From positions 1 to 14,527 of the forward strand of contig DAOUUT010000062.1 in NCBI GenBank assembly GCA_030668025.1: DNA of 14,527 bases, written 5' to 3'. Both the position numbers and the translations under genes were made by a program. The stretch comes from Promethearchaeota archaeon. Its GTDB lineage: Archaea > Asgardarchaeota > Lokiarchaeia > Sigynarchaeales > SOKP01. Shown in pieces: positions 1-6,544 of this stretch. Every line of letters starts with the position of its first letter. The first letter of the stretch is position 1. A model generated the notes under the pieces. It saw nothing but the letters and a program-made list of their open reading frames with translations. It was not told where the DNA came from and searched no databases.

Positions 1-1
1 T

Positions 2-631
2 AATAAAAAATTAAAACTTGATTTTACTAGAAGCTTTCTAAGATTAATAGGTGTTATATTGCCTTTGTCTTTAAATATTATCGTGTTTTTAATTTACCCG
101 GGTTTGTTAAATGGGTTTTTAGAAACTAATTTTACCGGTTCTGAAACAGTGCTTTTAAACCATTCTTTTAGTATTACAAAACTCATATCTAATTTCTTCT
201 TATATATTGGGGTTCCCGCTACCGAATTAAGCGTTTTACCTATTTTTTTAAGCGTTTTGCTCATTTTAGGAAGTATAAGTTTAATTCTTTATGTATTTAG
301 AAGATTTTATCGAAATAATTTAATTTATGGATACACATTCGGTATTTTAATTATGTTCCTTGCTTACTTTGACTCATGGGACCATCATCTTCTCAATTTA
401 ACTCCACTTTTAGTTGTTATTTTGTTTAATTTGCCAAGAAATTCAGATATAACCAGAAAATATATTAAACCTAGTTTTTTCTTTTTGAACTTCTTTGATT
501 TGGTTTTTATGGGAATATTTTGGTTAACAATGCTGTTTTTTCCATTTAATTTCGCTTCAACAATATTTTTATTTCTTACTTTTATTGGAATTAGCCGATA
601 TTGTTTAAAAAAGGAAAATGATGAAAAATAA
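2..631 (+). CDS. GT87-like polyprenol-phosphate-dependent membrane glycosyltransferase, C-terminal part (5' end outside window)
   Basis: The reading frame is open back to base 2, so the gene enters from the left and only its last ~209 codons are present; the TTG at 59 is internal, not a start. The product is very hydrophobic with about five or six membrane helices, and ends in a short charged tail. The segment FDSWDHHLLNLTPLLVVIL (encoded near 368-424) matches my memory of the SWDHH-x-L signature near the C-terminus of GT87/DUF2029 mannosyltransferases, which transfer sugars from polyprenyl phosphates on the outer face of the membrane. The catalytic N-terminal loop lies outside the window, so the substrate cannot be named. 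The stop codon falls inside the first copy of a 52-bp direct repeat (626-677). Another GT-C fold enzyme is possible; membrane location is secure. Confidence 0.6.
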   Translation, partial: NKKLKLDFTRSFLRLIGVILPLSLNIIVFLIYPGLLNGFLETNFTGSETVLLNHSFSITKLISNFFLYIGVPATELSVLPIFLSVLLILGSISLILYVFRRFYRNNLIYGYTFGILIMFLAYFDSWDHHLLNLTPLLVVILFNLPRNSDITRKYIKPSFFFLNFFDLVFMGIFWLTMLFFPFNFASTIFLFLTFIGISRYCLKKENDEK

Positions 632-677
632 TAAAGTAAAAGCTTAAATAATTTCAATTCTAAATTTTACATGTAAT
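626..677. repeat. 52-bp direct repeat, left copy
   Basis: This is 51/52 identical to 1354-1405; the only difference is A at 635 versus G at 1363. It covers the last codons and stop of the glycosyltransferase gene plus the DNA after it. Inside are a TATA-like block (gcttaaataat, from 642), a short inverted pair gtaaaa/ttttac and the palindrome acatgt. Together with the right copy it brackets one GC-richer gene. It may be an attachment-site-like duplication left by integration. Confidence 0.9.
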
Positions 678-845
678 ATTAGATAGTTGTCCATAATATA
701 GTTCTACCTTGCTTACGAGTATGTTTTATTATTTTAGAGCTTTCTAAACCATATTCTTTTTTTCACTTGAGAAAAGGATTTTTAAAGCTTAAAAAAAAAT
801 TGAGAAAAGTTAAAAAAATGTGTTTATAATGGAGGAATAAAACAT

Positions 846-1289
846 ATGGTAGCTTGGCTTTACTTCGTTCAGTCAAATGGCGAGTATCACGATTTAATGT
901 CCTTTTTGTTGGGGAGGAGCGCTGATGGCAGGAGGGTGGCTAGCGGAAACAATTATTTAGTTTTTAGCGAAGATATGAGGAGTGATGATGGTAGGGTGTT
1001 CCATACTTCAAGCGGTTATTTGCTGGCGGTGAATTTTCTTTCTCACGCCACGGATCTCGAAGCAAAGTTGGATAGAGTTGGCTTAAATTCTAATTCCTTA
1101 GTCGATTTATATAAAATTGTTTGCGTAGATGACGACAATCCGTTAACAAAAGTTCTCACAATTACAGAGAGCGCTGAAAGCATTATCTTTGACAAGAAGC
1201 TTGAGAGATTTGTTGTCGACAAGCATTTTAGATTTAGCGACGGTTCTGCGTTAACAATTCCTCTGATATGTCGTAAACGCCGCCTTTAA
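846..1289 (+). CDS. Hypothetical 147-residue protein, probable horizontally acquired cassette gene
   Basis: I do not recognise a family. The ATG at 846 is well supported by a GGAGG Shine-Dalgarno ten bases upstream (831-835), and a TATA-like ttttaaa block lies near 778-786. The product is soluble, with no signal peptide or membrane segment. It mixes beta-prone stretches (YLVFSED, GYLLAVNF, KVLTITES, ALTIPLI) with acidic turns (SDDG, VDDDN) and ends in a basic tail (CRKRRL). Base composition differs from the neighbours: 31 of the 60 bases at 901-960 are G or C, and codons such as GGG, AGG, GCG and GTG are common, whereas flanking genes use A/T-ending codons heavily. The gene sits alone between two nearly identical 52-bp direct repeats. 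This points to recent acquisition; the function is unknown. Confidence 0.75.
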   Translation: MVAWLYFVQSNGEYHDLMSFLLGRSADGRRVASGNNYLVFSEDMRSDDGRVFHTSSGYLLAVNFLSHATDLEAKLDRVGLNSNSLVDLYKIVCVDDDNPLTKVLTITESAESIIFDKKLERFVVDKHFRFSDGSALTIPLICRKRRL

Positions 1290-1320
1290 AACTGTTGTAG
1301 GGAAATATTAATAATAATAT

Positions 1321-1348
1321 TGATAATCAAAATTATTTATGATAATCA
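1321..1348. promoter_or_regulatory. Two exact TGATAATCA repeats, 19 bp apart (possible operator)
   Basis: The nearly palindromic 9-mer TGATAATCA occurs at 1321-1329 and again at 1340-1348, a 19-bp period of about two helical turns. It lies upstream of the CcdA-like gene and just before the right 52-bp repeat. The GATAAT core recalls Fur-type metal-regulator boxes, but in such AT-rich DNA this could be chance. No regulator has been assigned. Confidence 0.3.
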
Positions 1349-1353
1349 TAGAC

Positions 1354-1405
1354 AAATAATAAGGTAAAAGCTTAAATAATTTCAATTCTAAATTTTACAT
1401 GTAAT
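1354..1405. repeat. 52-bp direct repeat, right copy (may carry the promoter of the next gene)
   Basis: This copy is 51/52 identical to 626-677, with a start-to-start period of 728 bp. Its gcttaaataat block (from about 1370) would serve as a TATA box for the membrane protein starting at 1454, giving a leader of roughly 50 nt. The left copy would then be a duplicated promoter facing the inserted gene. Confidence 0.9.
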
Positions 1406-1453
1406 TAATATTAAATAATATTAAACTAATCCAGAGGGCACTTTACTGAAATA

Positions 1454-2158
1454 ATGGTACAAGAATATTTTATTATTTTAATGCCAGCATTTTTATTGGG
1501 AGTCTGTCATACGCTAATTCCCTGCGAAGATAAAGCAATTTTCTTTTTTTGGTCGTTTGGAATAGCAAAATCGCCAAAAAAGAGTATTTACATATTAATG
1601 CTCTATGGATTGGGATTAATTACTTCCAATATGATTATAGCGTCAGTAACGGTTTTTATCACTCAAGTCCCAAGATTTATTATACCTGGTTTTACAGCAG
1701 ATCCTGTAGTTATTAATTTTTTTGGAGCGTTTACATCTATGTTGGTGGGGATATTTTTTTTAGTGTTCGTTACAAGACGGGATTATTTGCCTCATTCTGA
1801 ATATTTCAAGGACATTCCAAATTTAGATTGGGAATTAAAGAAAACGCCTTATGTTTTTGGAATTATAGCAGGATTTGCTCCTTGTATATTTGAATTAATT
1901 ATATATTCTCAAGCTTTTCAATTATCTCTTGGATATGGATTCATAGAAGGTCTATTGGTAGTATTTTATTTCTCTTTAGGCACTTTTGTGGGATTATTTC
2001 CTCTTGCTTTAGCTAAACAAGGTACTGCGCTTATTGTTAAGCCAACCAAAAGCAGAAAGAACACAATTTATTACATTATGCTCCTAATAGTTATTCTTTT
2101 TAATGTAGCGGTTATGGTGCTATCGCTTTTAGGAATTTCTGTATTTCCAATCTTATAG
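1454..2158 (+). CDS. CcdA/DsbD-like six-helix membrane protein
   Basis: The 234-residue product has about six membrane helices (roughly residues 7-28, 47-70, 88-107, 132-155, 161-185 and 204-230). They form two three-helix halves separated by a hydrophilic loop (residues 108-130). Each half starts with a Pro-Cys pair at the same relative place: LIPC (C24) in helix 1 and FAPC (C144) in helix 4. That pseudo-symmetric pair is the signature of CcdA/DsbD transmembrane domains, which carry reducing equivalents from cytosolic thioredoxin across the membrane. The broader LysE/NicO/UreH-type transporter group has a similar fold and is the main alternative, because residues around C24 (HTLIPCEDKA) are atypical for CcdA. 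ATG 1454 is the first ATG after an in-frame stop at 1427; no good Shine-Dalgarno lies close to it. No thioredoxin gene is adjacent. Confidence 0.6.
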   Translation: MVQEYFIILMPAFLLGVCHTLIPCEDKAIFFFWSFGIAKSPKKSIYILMLYGLGLITSNMIIASVTVFITQVPRFIIPGFTADPVVINFFGAFTSMLVGIFFLVFVTRRDYLPHSEYFKDIPNLDWELKKTPYVFGIIAGFAPCIFELIIYSQAFQLSLGYGFIEGLLVVFYFSLGTFVGLFPLALAKQGTALIVKPTKSRKNTIYYIMLLIVILFNVAVMVLSLLGISVFPIL

Positions 2159-2265
2159 TTAATCACACAATACCATTAATTTTTTTTATTTGATTCAAAA
2201 AATTAAAAACTAATCAATAATTCAAAAAAATCAATATTGGTCTCATAAAATAATTTATATCTGTA

Positions 2266-2280
2266 TTTTTATATATATTA
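2266..2280 (+). promoter_or_regulatory. TATA box for the 789-residue protein gene
   Basis: The run tttttatatatatta lies about 75 bp before ATG 2347 and predicts transcription starting near 2298-2302. The resulting leader would contain an 11-codon reading frame (ATG 2307 to stop 2339) and a GGGGAT Shine-Dalgarno-like run at 2332-2337. Confidence 0.45.
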
Positions 2281-2346
2281 TAAACTAATCTATATCTTTC
2301 AACATTATGGAAATAATAATTCAACAAATATGGGGATAATCAGATA

Positions 2347-4716
2347 ATGGAATGCAAATTTTGCGAGAGTCAAAACATTTCTTTTACTTGTGAGAAATGC
2401 AAGTCAAGTTTTTGCATCCATCATATGGCTACAACAGAAAGTTGGCTTTGTAAAAAACATGGAATATCCTATTCAAAAGCAAGCGCTGCTGAAAAGTATT
2501 ATAAATGTACTATTATTGAAAATAGTAAGTGCCCTGAGTGCGAAGCGCTTTTGAGGTTAGAGAGACTGTCGTCTGGTCAATACTATTTAGAGTGCACGGA
2601 TGAAGCTTGTGCCTGGAACTCCTACTTAAAGTCCCCCGGCTTATTTTTTCCTACTAAAGAACAATTAGCAAGAGAAGCAACTAAGTACAACTTAATAAAA
2701 GGGTATCGGTTAAGTTTATGTCGTAGGTCTTTAAAAAGGATAACCGGAAAAGATGTTTGTCCTAATTGCTTTTTAGAATTTTTAAAGAGATCGCCAATCG
2801 CTAACTTCTCTACGATTATGGAATCTTTTAATATATCCGCCCAACAAATGATAAAATTAATTAATCAATACATCGACGAGGAGCGTATTTACGGCATACT
2901 CAATCAGAAGGACCAAATGTTTTATTACATTTCGTACGAGATGAGAGAAAAAATCCTAACAAAAATACAAAACGAGGGTATTTTGAAAGTAGCTGATTTA
3001 GCCACCATGCTTGACATGAGTTCTGAAATAGCCATTAAAGTTATATATAAATTAATAAGTCAATTTCAAATAAAGGGTTCTTTTTCACAAACTAAGAAAT
3101 TTTATTACTCTCAAAAATATATTATAGACCATTTAATTAAAGAAATAAATAAACAGGGAAGAATTTCATTAGATAAACTTGCGAAAGTTTTCGATATACC
3201 AAAGGAACTATCGAAATCGTTTTGCGTCAATTTAATGAGAACACATGCCGTTACCGCATTTTTTGCTGATCGTGGCAACGAAATTATTACTTCTGATAAA
3301 ATTTATAAAGAAATCAAAGATTTTTCTAAAGAAAACGGATTGTTTGAATTAACTAATCTTGCAAAAAAGTTAAAAATCGCAGAAGAACTCGCCAGGAAAT
3401 CACTCCACGACCTTATCAAATCGGGTTCGATAAAAGGAATTTTCACTCAAAGAAGAGAATTTATGACGCGAAAATACCTTGAAGATAAAATAAAAGAGCT
3501 AGCAAGAGCATATAGAACTATGCCTTTAAGAGAATTATCGAATAGATTGGGGGTTACTGAATCCAGTATAGAAGAAAATCTAGCTCAATTAATTGGGAGG
3601 GGCGACATTGATGGGTACATTGACATGCACAAGAGAATTTTTATGGCCTATAGCGTCCCCAGAACACAAGCAGGAGCAACTCGTACTAAACAGAAAAAGA
3701 CCCCCTCAGTTGATGAGGGTAAAATTGAGATTGTAAGGGATTATGATTTTGAAGGTGGACAGCTACATTTCAAAGTAGCCGTTAGGAATAAGAGCAATAT
3801 GGCAATAAATAATGTTAAAGTTCTATTAGACGCACCCTCAAGTTATAAGATAAGACAGCCATTAATTAGCATTCCCGTAATCGAATCCAAGAATTCTAGG
3901 GGAGTAGATTTTTATTTGGAACCTAAACAATGTGGGACCTCTTCGATCGGGGGTGATGTTATCTATAAGGATGCCCAGGGCACCAAGCACACTTTACATA
4001 TCAAAAAAAGAGAGATAGCTATAAAATGTCCCTTGGTTTGCACATCTATGAGTACAATAGAGGATTGTCAAGTCGCAATACAGACGCTTGGAAACGACGC
4101 ACGAGCGTTTTTAATCGCTGACCTAGACCCGCGATTAGCTTATAGAGCAGGCATAAGGACTCTGAAGAATTTTGATACCAGTGCGGTTACTTCCCACGAA
4201 GGATCAGATACTACAGGAAATTACGAAGGAGAGGCGTGGTTTTGTTCGGAAGCAAAAACTACTGGAGGGAGAATTATAACGAGAATTTACGTTTCAGAGA
4301 TGAGTCAATCGTTAGAAGTGAGGGTCTGGTGTGGAAACCCAGGACAACTTACTGGATTTTTAGCAAAAATTATCGAAATTCTCTTTGAGGAAATTAGCAT
4401 TATCCGAAAAATAAAATCAGAAGAAAGGGAGAAAACCATTGATGTTATGGCAATCACTCAAAACTTAGCAGAAGTCAGCGATTATTGCATGCTTAGATGG
4501 AAAGCACAGAATATAAGAAATAAACTACATGATACTTTTATTCGATTACGTAAAGTATTAGGAGATAAAGAGGCGATTTTAGGTAGGATTGAATTTTGGA
4601 TGACGCAGTTGAATAAGTACGGCAAAGACGATAAAATTAGCGATGAGGACGCCGATAAACTAGTGAACGATGTAGAAAAATTCAAAAATGTCATTGCCCG
4701 AGCCATAAAATTATGA
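2347..4716 (+). CDS. Multidomain zinc-finger, five-winged-helix array and appendage-like protein (UFL1/adaptor-like)
   Basis: The domains are visible in order. Residues 3-38 form an AN1/B-box-like zinc finger (C3, C6, C15, C18, C23, H26, C35, H38). A zinc ribbon follows (C62-x2-C65 and C83-x4-C88), then another C138-x2-C141 pair. Residues ~150-435 hold five tandem winged-helix units with a period of ~60 residues; their wing turns recur as YGILNQ (G183), KGSFSQ (G244), TAFFAD (A304), KGIFTQ (G364) and DGYIDM (G423). After a basic linker comes a beta-sandwich (~458-558, AVRNKSNMAINNVKV). Next is an alpha/beta domain (~566-682) resembling the platform of adaptin/COP appendages, and a helical C-terminus (~690-789). 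The winged-helix array recalls eukaryotic UFL1, the UFM1 E3 ligase, and ESCRT-II/PCI-type proteins. A role as scaffold or adaptor in an ancestral ubiquitin-like or trafficking system is inference. The protein has no membrane segment and stands alone under its own promoter. Confidence 0.7.
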   Translation: MECKFCESQNISFTCEKCKSSFCIHHMATTESWLCKKHGISYSKASAAEKYYKCTIIENSKCPECEALLRLERLSSGQYYLECTDEACAWNSYLKSPGLFFPTKEQLAREATKYNLIKGYRLSLCRRSLKRITGKDVCPNCFLEFLKRSPIANFSTIMESFNISAQQMIKLINQYIDEERIYGILNQKDQMFYYISYEMREKILTKIQNEGILKVADLATMLDMSSEIAIKVIYKLISQFQIKGSFSQTKKFYYSQKYIIDHLIKEINKQGRISLDKLAKVFDIPKELSKSFCVNLMRTHAVTAFFADRGNEIITSDKIYKEIKDFSKENGLFELTNLAKKLKIAEELARKSLHDLIKSGSIKGIFTQRREFMTRKYLEDKIKELARAYRTMPLRELSNRLGVTESSIEENLAQLIGRGDIDGYIDMHKRIFMAYSVPRTQAGATRTKQKKTPSVDEGKIEIVRDYDFEGGQLHFKVAVRNKSNMAINNVKVLLDAPSSYKIRQPLISIPVIESKNSRGVDFYLEPKQCGTSSIGGDVIYKDAQGTKHTLHIKKREIAIKCPLVCTSMSTIEDCQVAIQTLGNDARAFLIADLDPRLAYRAGIRTLKNFDTSAVTSHEGSDTTGNYEGEAWFCSEAKTTGGRIITRIYVSEMSQSLEVRVWCGNPGQLTGFLAKIIEILFEEISIIRKIKSEEREKTIDVMAITQNLAEVSDYCMLRWKAQNIRNKLHDTFIRLRKVLGDKEAILGRIEFWMTQLNKYGKDDKISDEDADKLVNDVEKFKNVIARAIKL

Positions 4717-4734
4717 TTATTTTTTCTAAAAACA

Positions 4735-4744
4735 TTTATAAATA
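4735..4744 (+). promoter_or_regulatory. TATA box for the NikR-like gene
   Basis: The sequence tttataaata predicts transcription starting near 4765, giving a leader of about 20-25 nt before ATG 4789. A T-rich run at 4717-4726 just upstream may end the preceding transcript. Confidence 0.55.
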
Positions 4745-4788
4745 TTAGAACGAATTTATATTATTAATAGAAGAAGAGTTAAAAAAAT

Positions 4789-5217
4789 ATGAGCCCAATA
4801 ATTTCTTTCTCGATAAATGAAAACCTAAAGCAGTTTATTAATAAATTAGTATCTAAAAATCATTATGAAAACAAATCTAAATTAATTAGAGATGCCTTAT
4901 TAAGGTTAATGTCAGATATAGATGTCTCAAATTTAGAGTCGTACGGAGAATCATACGGAGAAACAATTCCAACTACCAAAAAAATTGTTGGAAATATGAT
5001 AATTGTAGTTCCTCACGATCCGAATATTCAGAGAAAATTAAATAAGATAGAGAGTAGATATAACGAGCAAATAATTAATAAGAATCAACATTATCAAGGA
5101 GAAAATCTAATTATTTTTATGATTTTTGAAGGGACTGTAAAAGATTTTCAAAACATTGTAGTTGATGTAAATGGAATTAAAGAAATTAAGAATTTCCGTT
5201 ATTTGATTATAAACTAG
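4789..5217 (+). CDS. NikR-like ribbon-helix-helix regulator lacking nickel ligands
   Basis: Residues 4-41 form a CopG-type ribbon-helix-helix domain: the DNA-contacting strand ISFSINENL, then two helices with the typical NKSKLIRDALLRL end. Residues ~68-142 match the ACT-like tetramerisation domain of NikR (MIIVVPHDP, FMIFEGTVKDF, GIKEIKNFRYL). The overall length of 142 residues is normal for NikR. In E. coli NikR nickel is held by H76, H87, H89 and C95. By my alignment the corresponding positions here are occupied by Asn, Lys, Gln and N106, with a single nearby histidine (H101). High-affinity nickel sensing therefore looks lost, and the protein may respond to another ligand or act as a plain repressor. 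The linker has a small duplication (ESYGESYGE). No nickel transport genes are nearby, which agrees with a different role. The gene is preceded by its own TATA box. Confidence 0.75.
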   Translation: MSPIISFSINENLKQFINKLVSKNHYENKSKLIRDALLRLMSDIDVSNLESYGESYGETIPTTKKIVGNMIIVVPHDPNIQRKLNKIESRYNEQIINKNQHYQGENLIIFMIFEGTVKDFQNIVVDVNGIKEIKNFRYLIIN

Positions 5218-5333
5218 ACTAAAATAAAGCATTTTATTATTATACTCCTTTTCAATATTACATTCTGCTATTTTATAATAAGACTACAACATGCCTCTAA
5301 CTTTATTTAAACTTATCAAGGTGTAGGCGTAAC

Positions 5334-5347
5334 TTTAATAAATATAT
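5334..5347 (+). promoter_or_regulatory. TATA box for the Cys-rich 4Fe-4S protein gene
   Basis: The run tttaataaatatat predicts a transcription start near 5367, about 35 nt before ATG 5402. Confidence 0.4.
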
Positions 5348-5401
5348 CTAATTTAATTCAGTAATTTGATGTTTTAATTTTGTAGAATCTAAGTGAGAAA
5401 A

Positions 5402-6520
5402 ATGATTGAAAAAGAAGATAGTATATATCGAAAGCTACAACTACAATTGGATACTTTACCCATAGGCTTTCCTGCGACTAAATCAGGCGTAGAAATTCGG
5501 TTGTTAAAATTTTTCTTTACTCCTGAAGAAGGTGAAATTGCTATTAACATGCGATTTATCCCCGAACCTGTGAAAAAGATTTATCGCAGGGTTAAAAAAA
5601 AAGTAAAATCCATAGAGGAACTTGAACTCATCTTAGACAGAATGTATCATAAGGGGGCTATCAATTTAAAGAGACAGATGGATGAAAATGGGGAAGAAAT
5701 ACGATATCATCTCGCATTTTTAGCAGTAGGCATGTATGAGTATCAAGTAAAGTCGATTACAAAAGAATTTTACGAAGATCTCGAGCAATACTTTGAAGAG
5801 GGATTCATAAATGAAGTCGTAAGCACTAAAATCAACCAATTACGAACAATTCCTGTTGAAGAAAGCATCACGCCAGAACACAATATCGCCACATACGACG
5901 AACTAAAAATAATTATTGAAAGAACCGAGAAGATTTCTGTAATGGATTGCATATGCCAAAAAGGGAAAGATCTAATCGGCGAGTCGTGCAAACAGACAAA
6001 TATGCGCGAGCATTGTTTCGCACTAAATAATTCTGCTCAACATGTTGTAGACATAAATAACGGAAGATTCATAACAAATGAAGAAGCTTTAAATATACTC
6101 AAAAAAGCCCAAGAAGAAGGTTTAATTCTCCAACCTGGAAACGCTCAAGATCCTAACTTCATTTGTTGTTGTTGCGGATGTTGTTGCGATCTTATAACAA
6201 ATTTAAAGAAGCTGGAGCGTCCTTGGGAAATGTTTTATTCTAATTATTACGCTAATGTTGATTCGGACTCATGTATCGGCTGTGAAACCTGTTTAAATCG
6301 GTGTCAGATGGATGCTATTTCAATGGTTGAGGGAATAGCTGTTATTGAGCAAAAATTATGTATCGGGTGTGGTAATTGCGTAACAACTTGCCCAGAACAA
6401 GCAATAACGCTCAAAAGGAAAGATAAGGAGATGCTACCCCCCAAAACTACAACAGATTTATACTTAAAAATAATGGATAAAAAAGCAGAATTAAGACGAG
6501 CAGAAAAAGGTACGATATAA
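5402..6520 (+). CDS. 4Fe-4S dicluster protein with winged-helix N-terminus and a CCCCGCCC motif
   Basis: The 372-residue soluble redox protein has three parts. Residues ~25-110 look like a winged helix (FFTPEEGEIAINM, then SIEELELILDRMYHKGAI). The middle carries a CIC motif (C183, C185) and the tight cluster ICCCCGCCC (C255-258, C260-262). The C-terminus is a two-cluster ferredoxin: C291-x2-C294-x2-C297-x3-C301 and C320-x2-C323-x2-C326-x3-C330P. From memory this is a widespread family in anaerobic bacteria and archaea, with the usual motif ICNCCxCCCG; here the Asn is Cys, adding one more thiol. The redox partner is not known. I chose ATG 5402 over GTG 5393 because the GTGAG at 5393-5397 reads as a Shine-Dalgarno with normal spacing; the GTG would add three residues. 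The parvulin gene follows 24 bp downstream on the same strand and may be co-transcribed. Confidence 0.8.
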   Translation: MIEKEDSIYRKLQLQLDTLPIGFPATKSGVEIRLLKFFFTPEEGEIAINMRFIPEPVKKIYRRVKKKVKSIEELELILDRMYHKGAINLKRQMDENGEEIRYHLAFLAVGMYEYQVKSITKEFYEDLEQYFEEGFINEVVSTKINQLRTIPVEESITPEHNIATYDELKIIIERTEKISVMDCICQKGKDLIGESCKQTNMREHCFALNNSAQHVVDINNGRFITNEEALNILKKAQEEGLILQPGNAQDPNFICCCCGCCCDLITNLKKLERPWEMFYSNYYANVDSDSCIGCETCLNRCQMDAISMVEGIAVIEQKLCIGCGNCVTTCPEQAITLKRKDKEMLPPKTTTDLYLKIMDKKAELRRAEKGTI

Positions 6521-6544
6521 AATATTTTATAGGTGTGAAAATTA

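Noticed and set aside
59..61. TTG as start of the first gene
   Set aside because: The frame is open to base 2 and encodes plausible membrane-protein sequence upstream, so the gene is simply cut by the window edge.
385..657. 90-codon minus-strand frame
   Set aside because: It is antisense to the 3' end of the glycosyltransferase gene, is Lys/Phe-rich as expected of complementary AT-rich coding DNA, and has no family pattern.
626..1405. CRISPR array from the two 52-bp repeats
   Set aside because: Only two copies, 676 bp apart with a gene between them; no spacer-like spacing and no cas genes.
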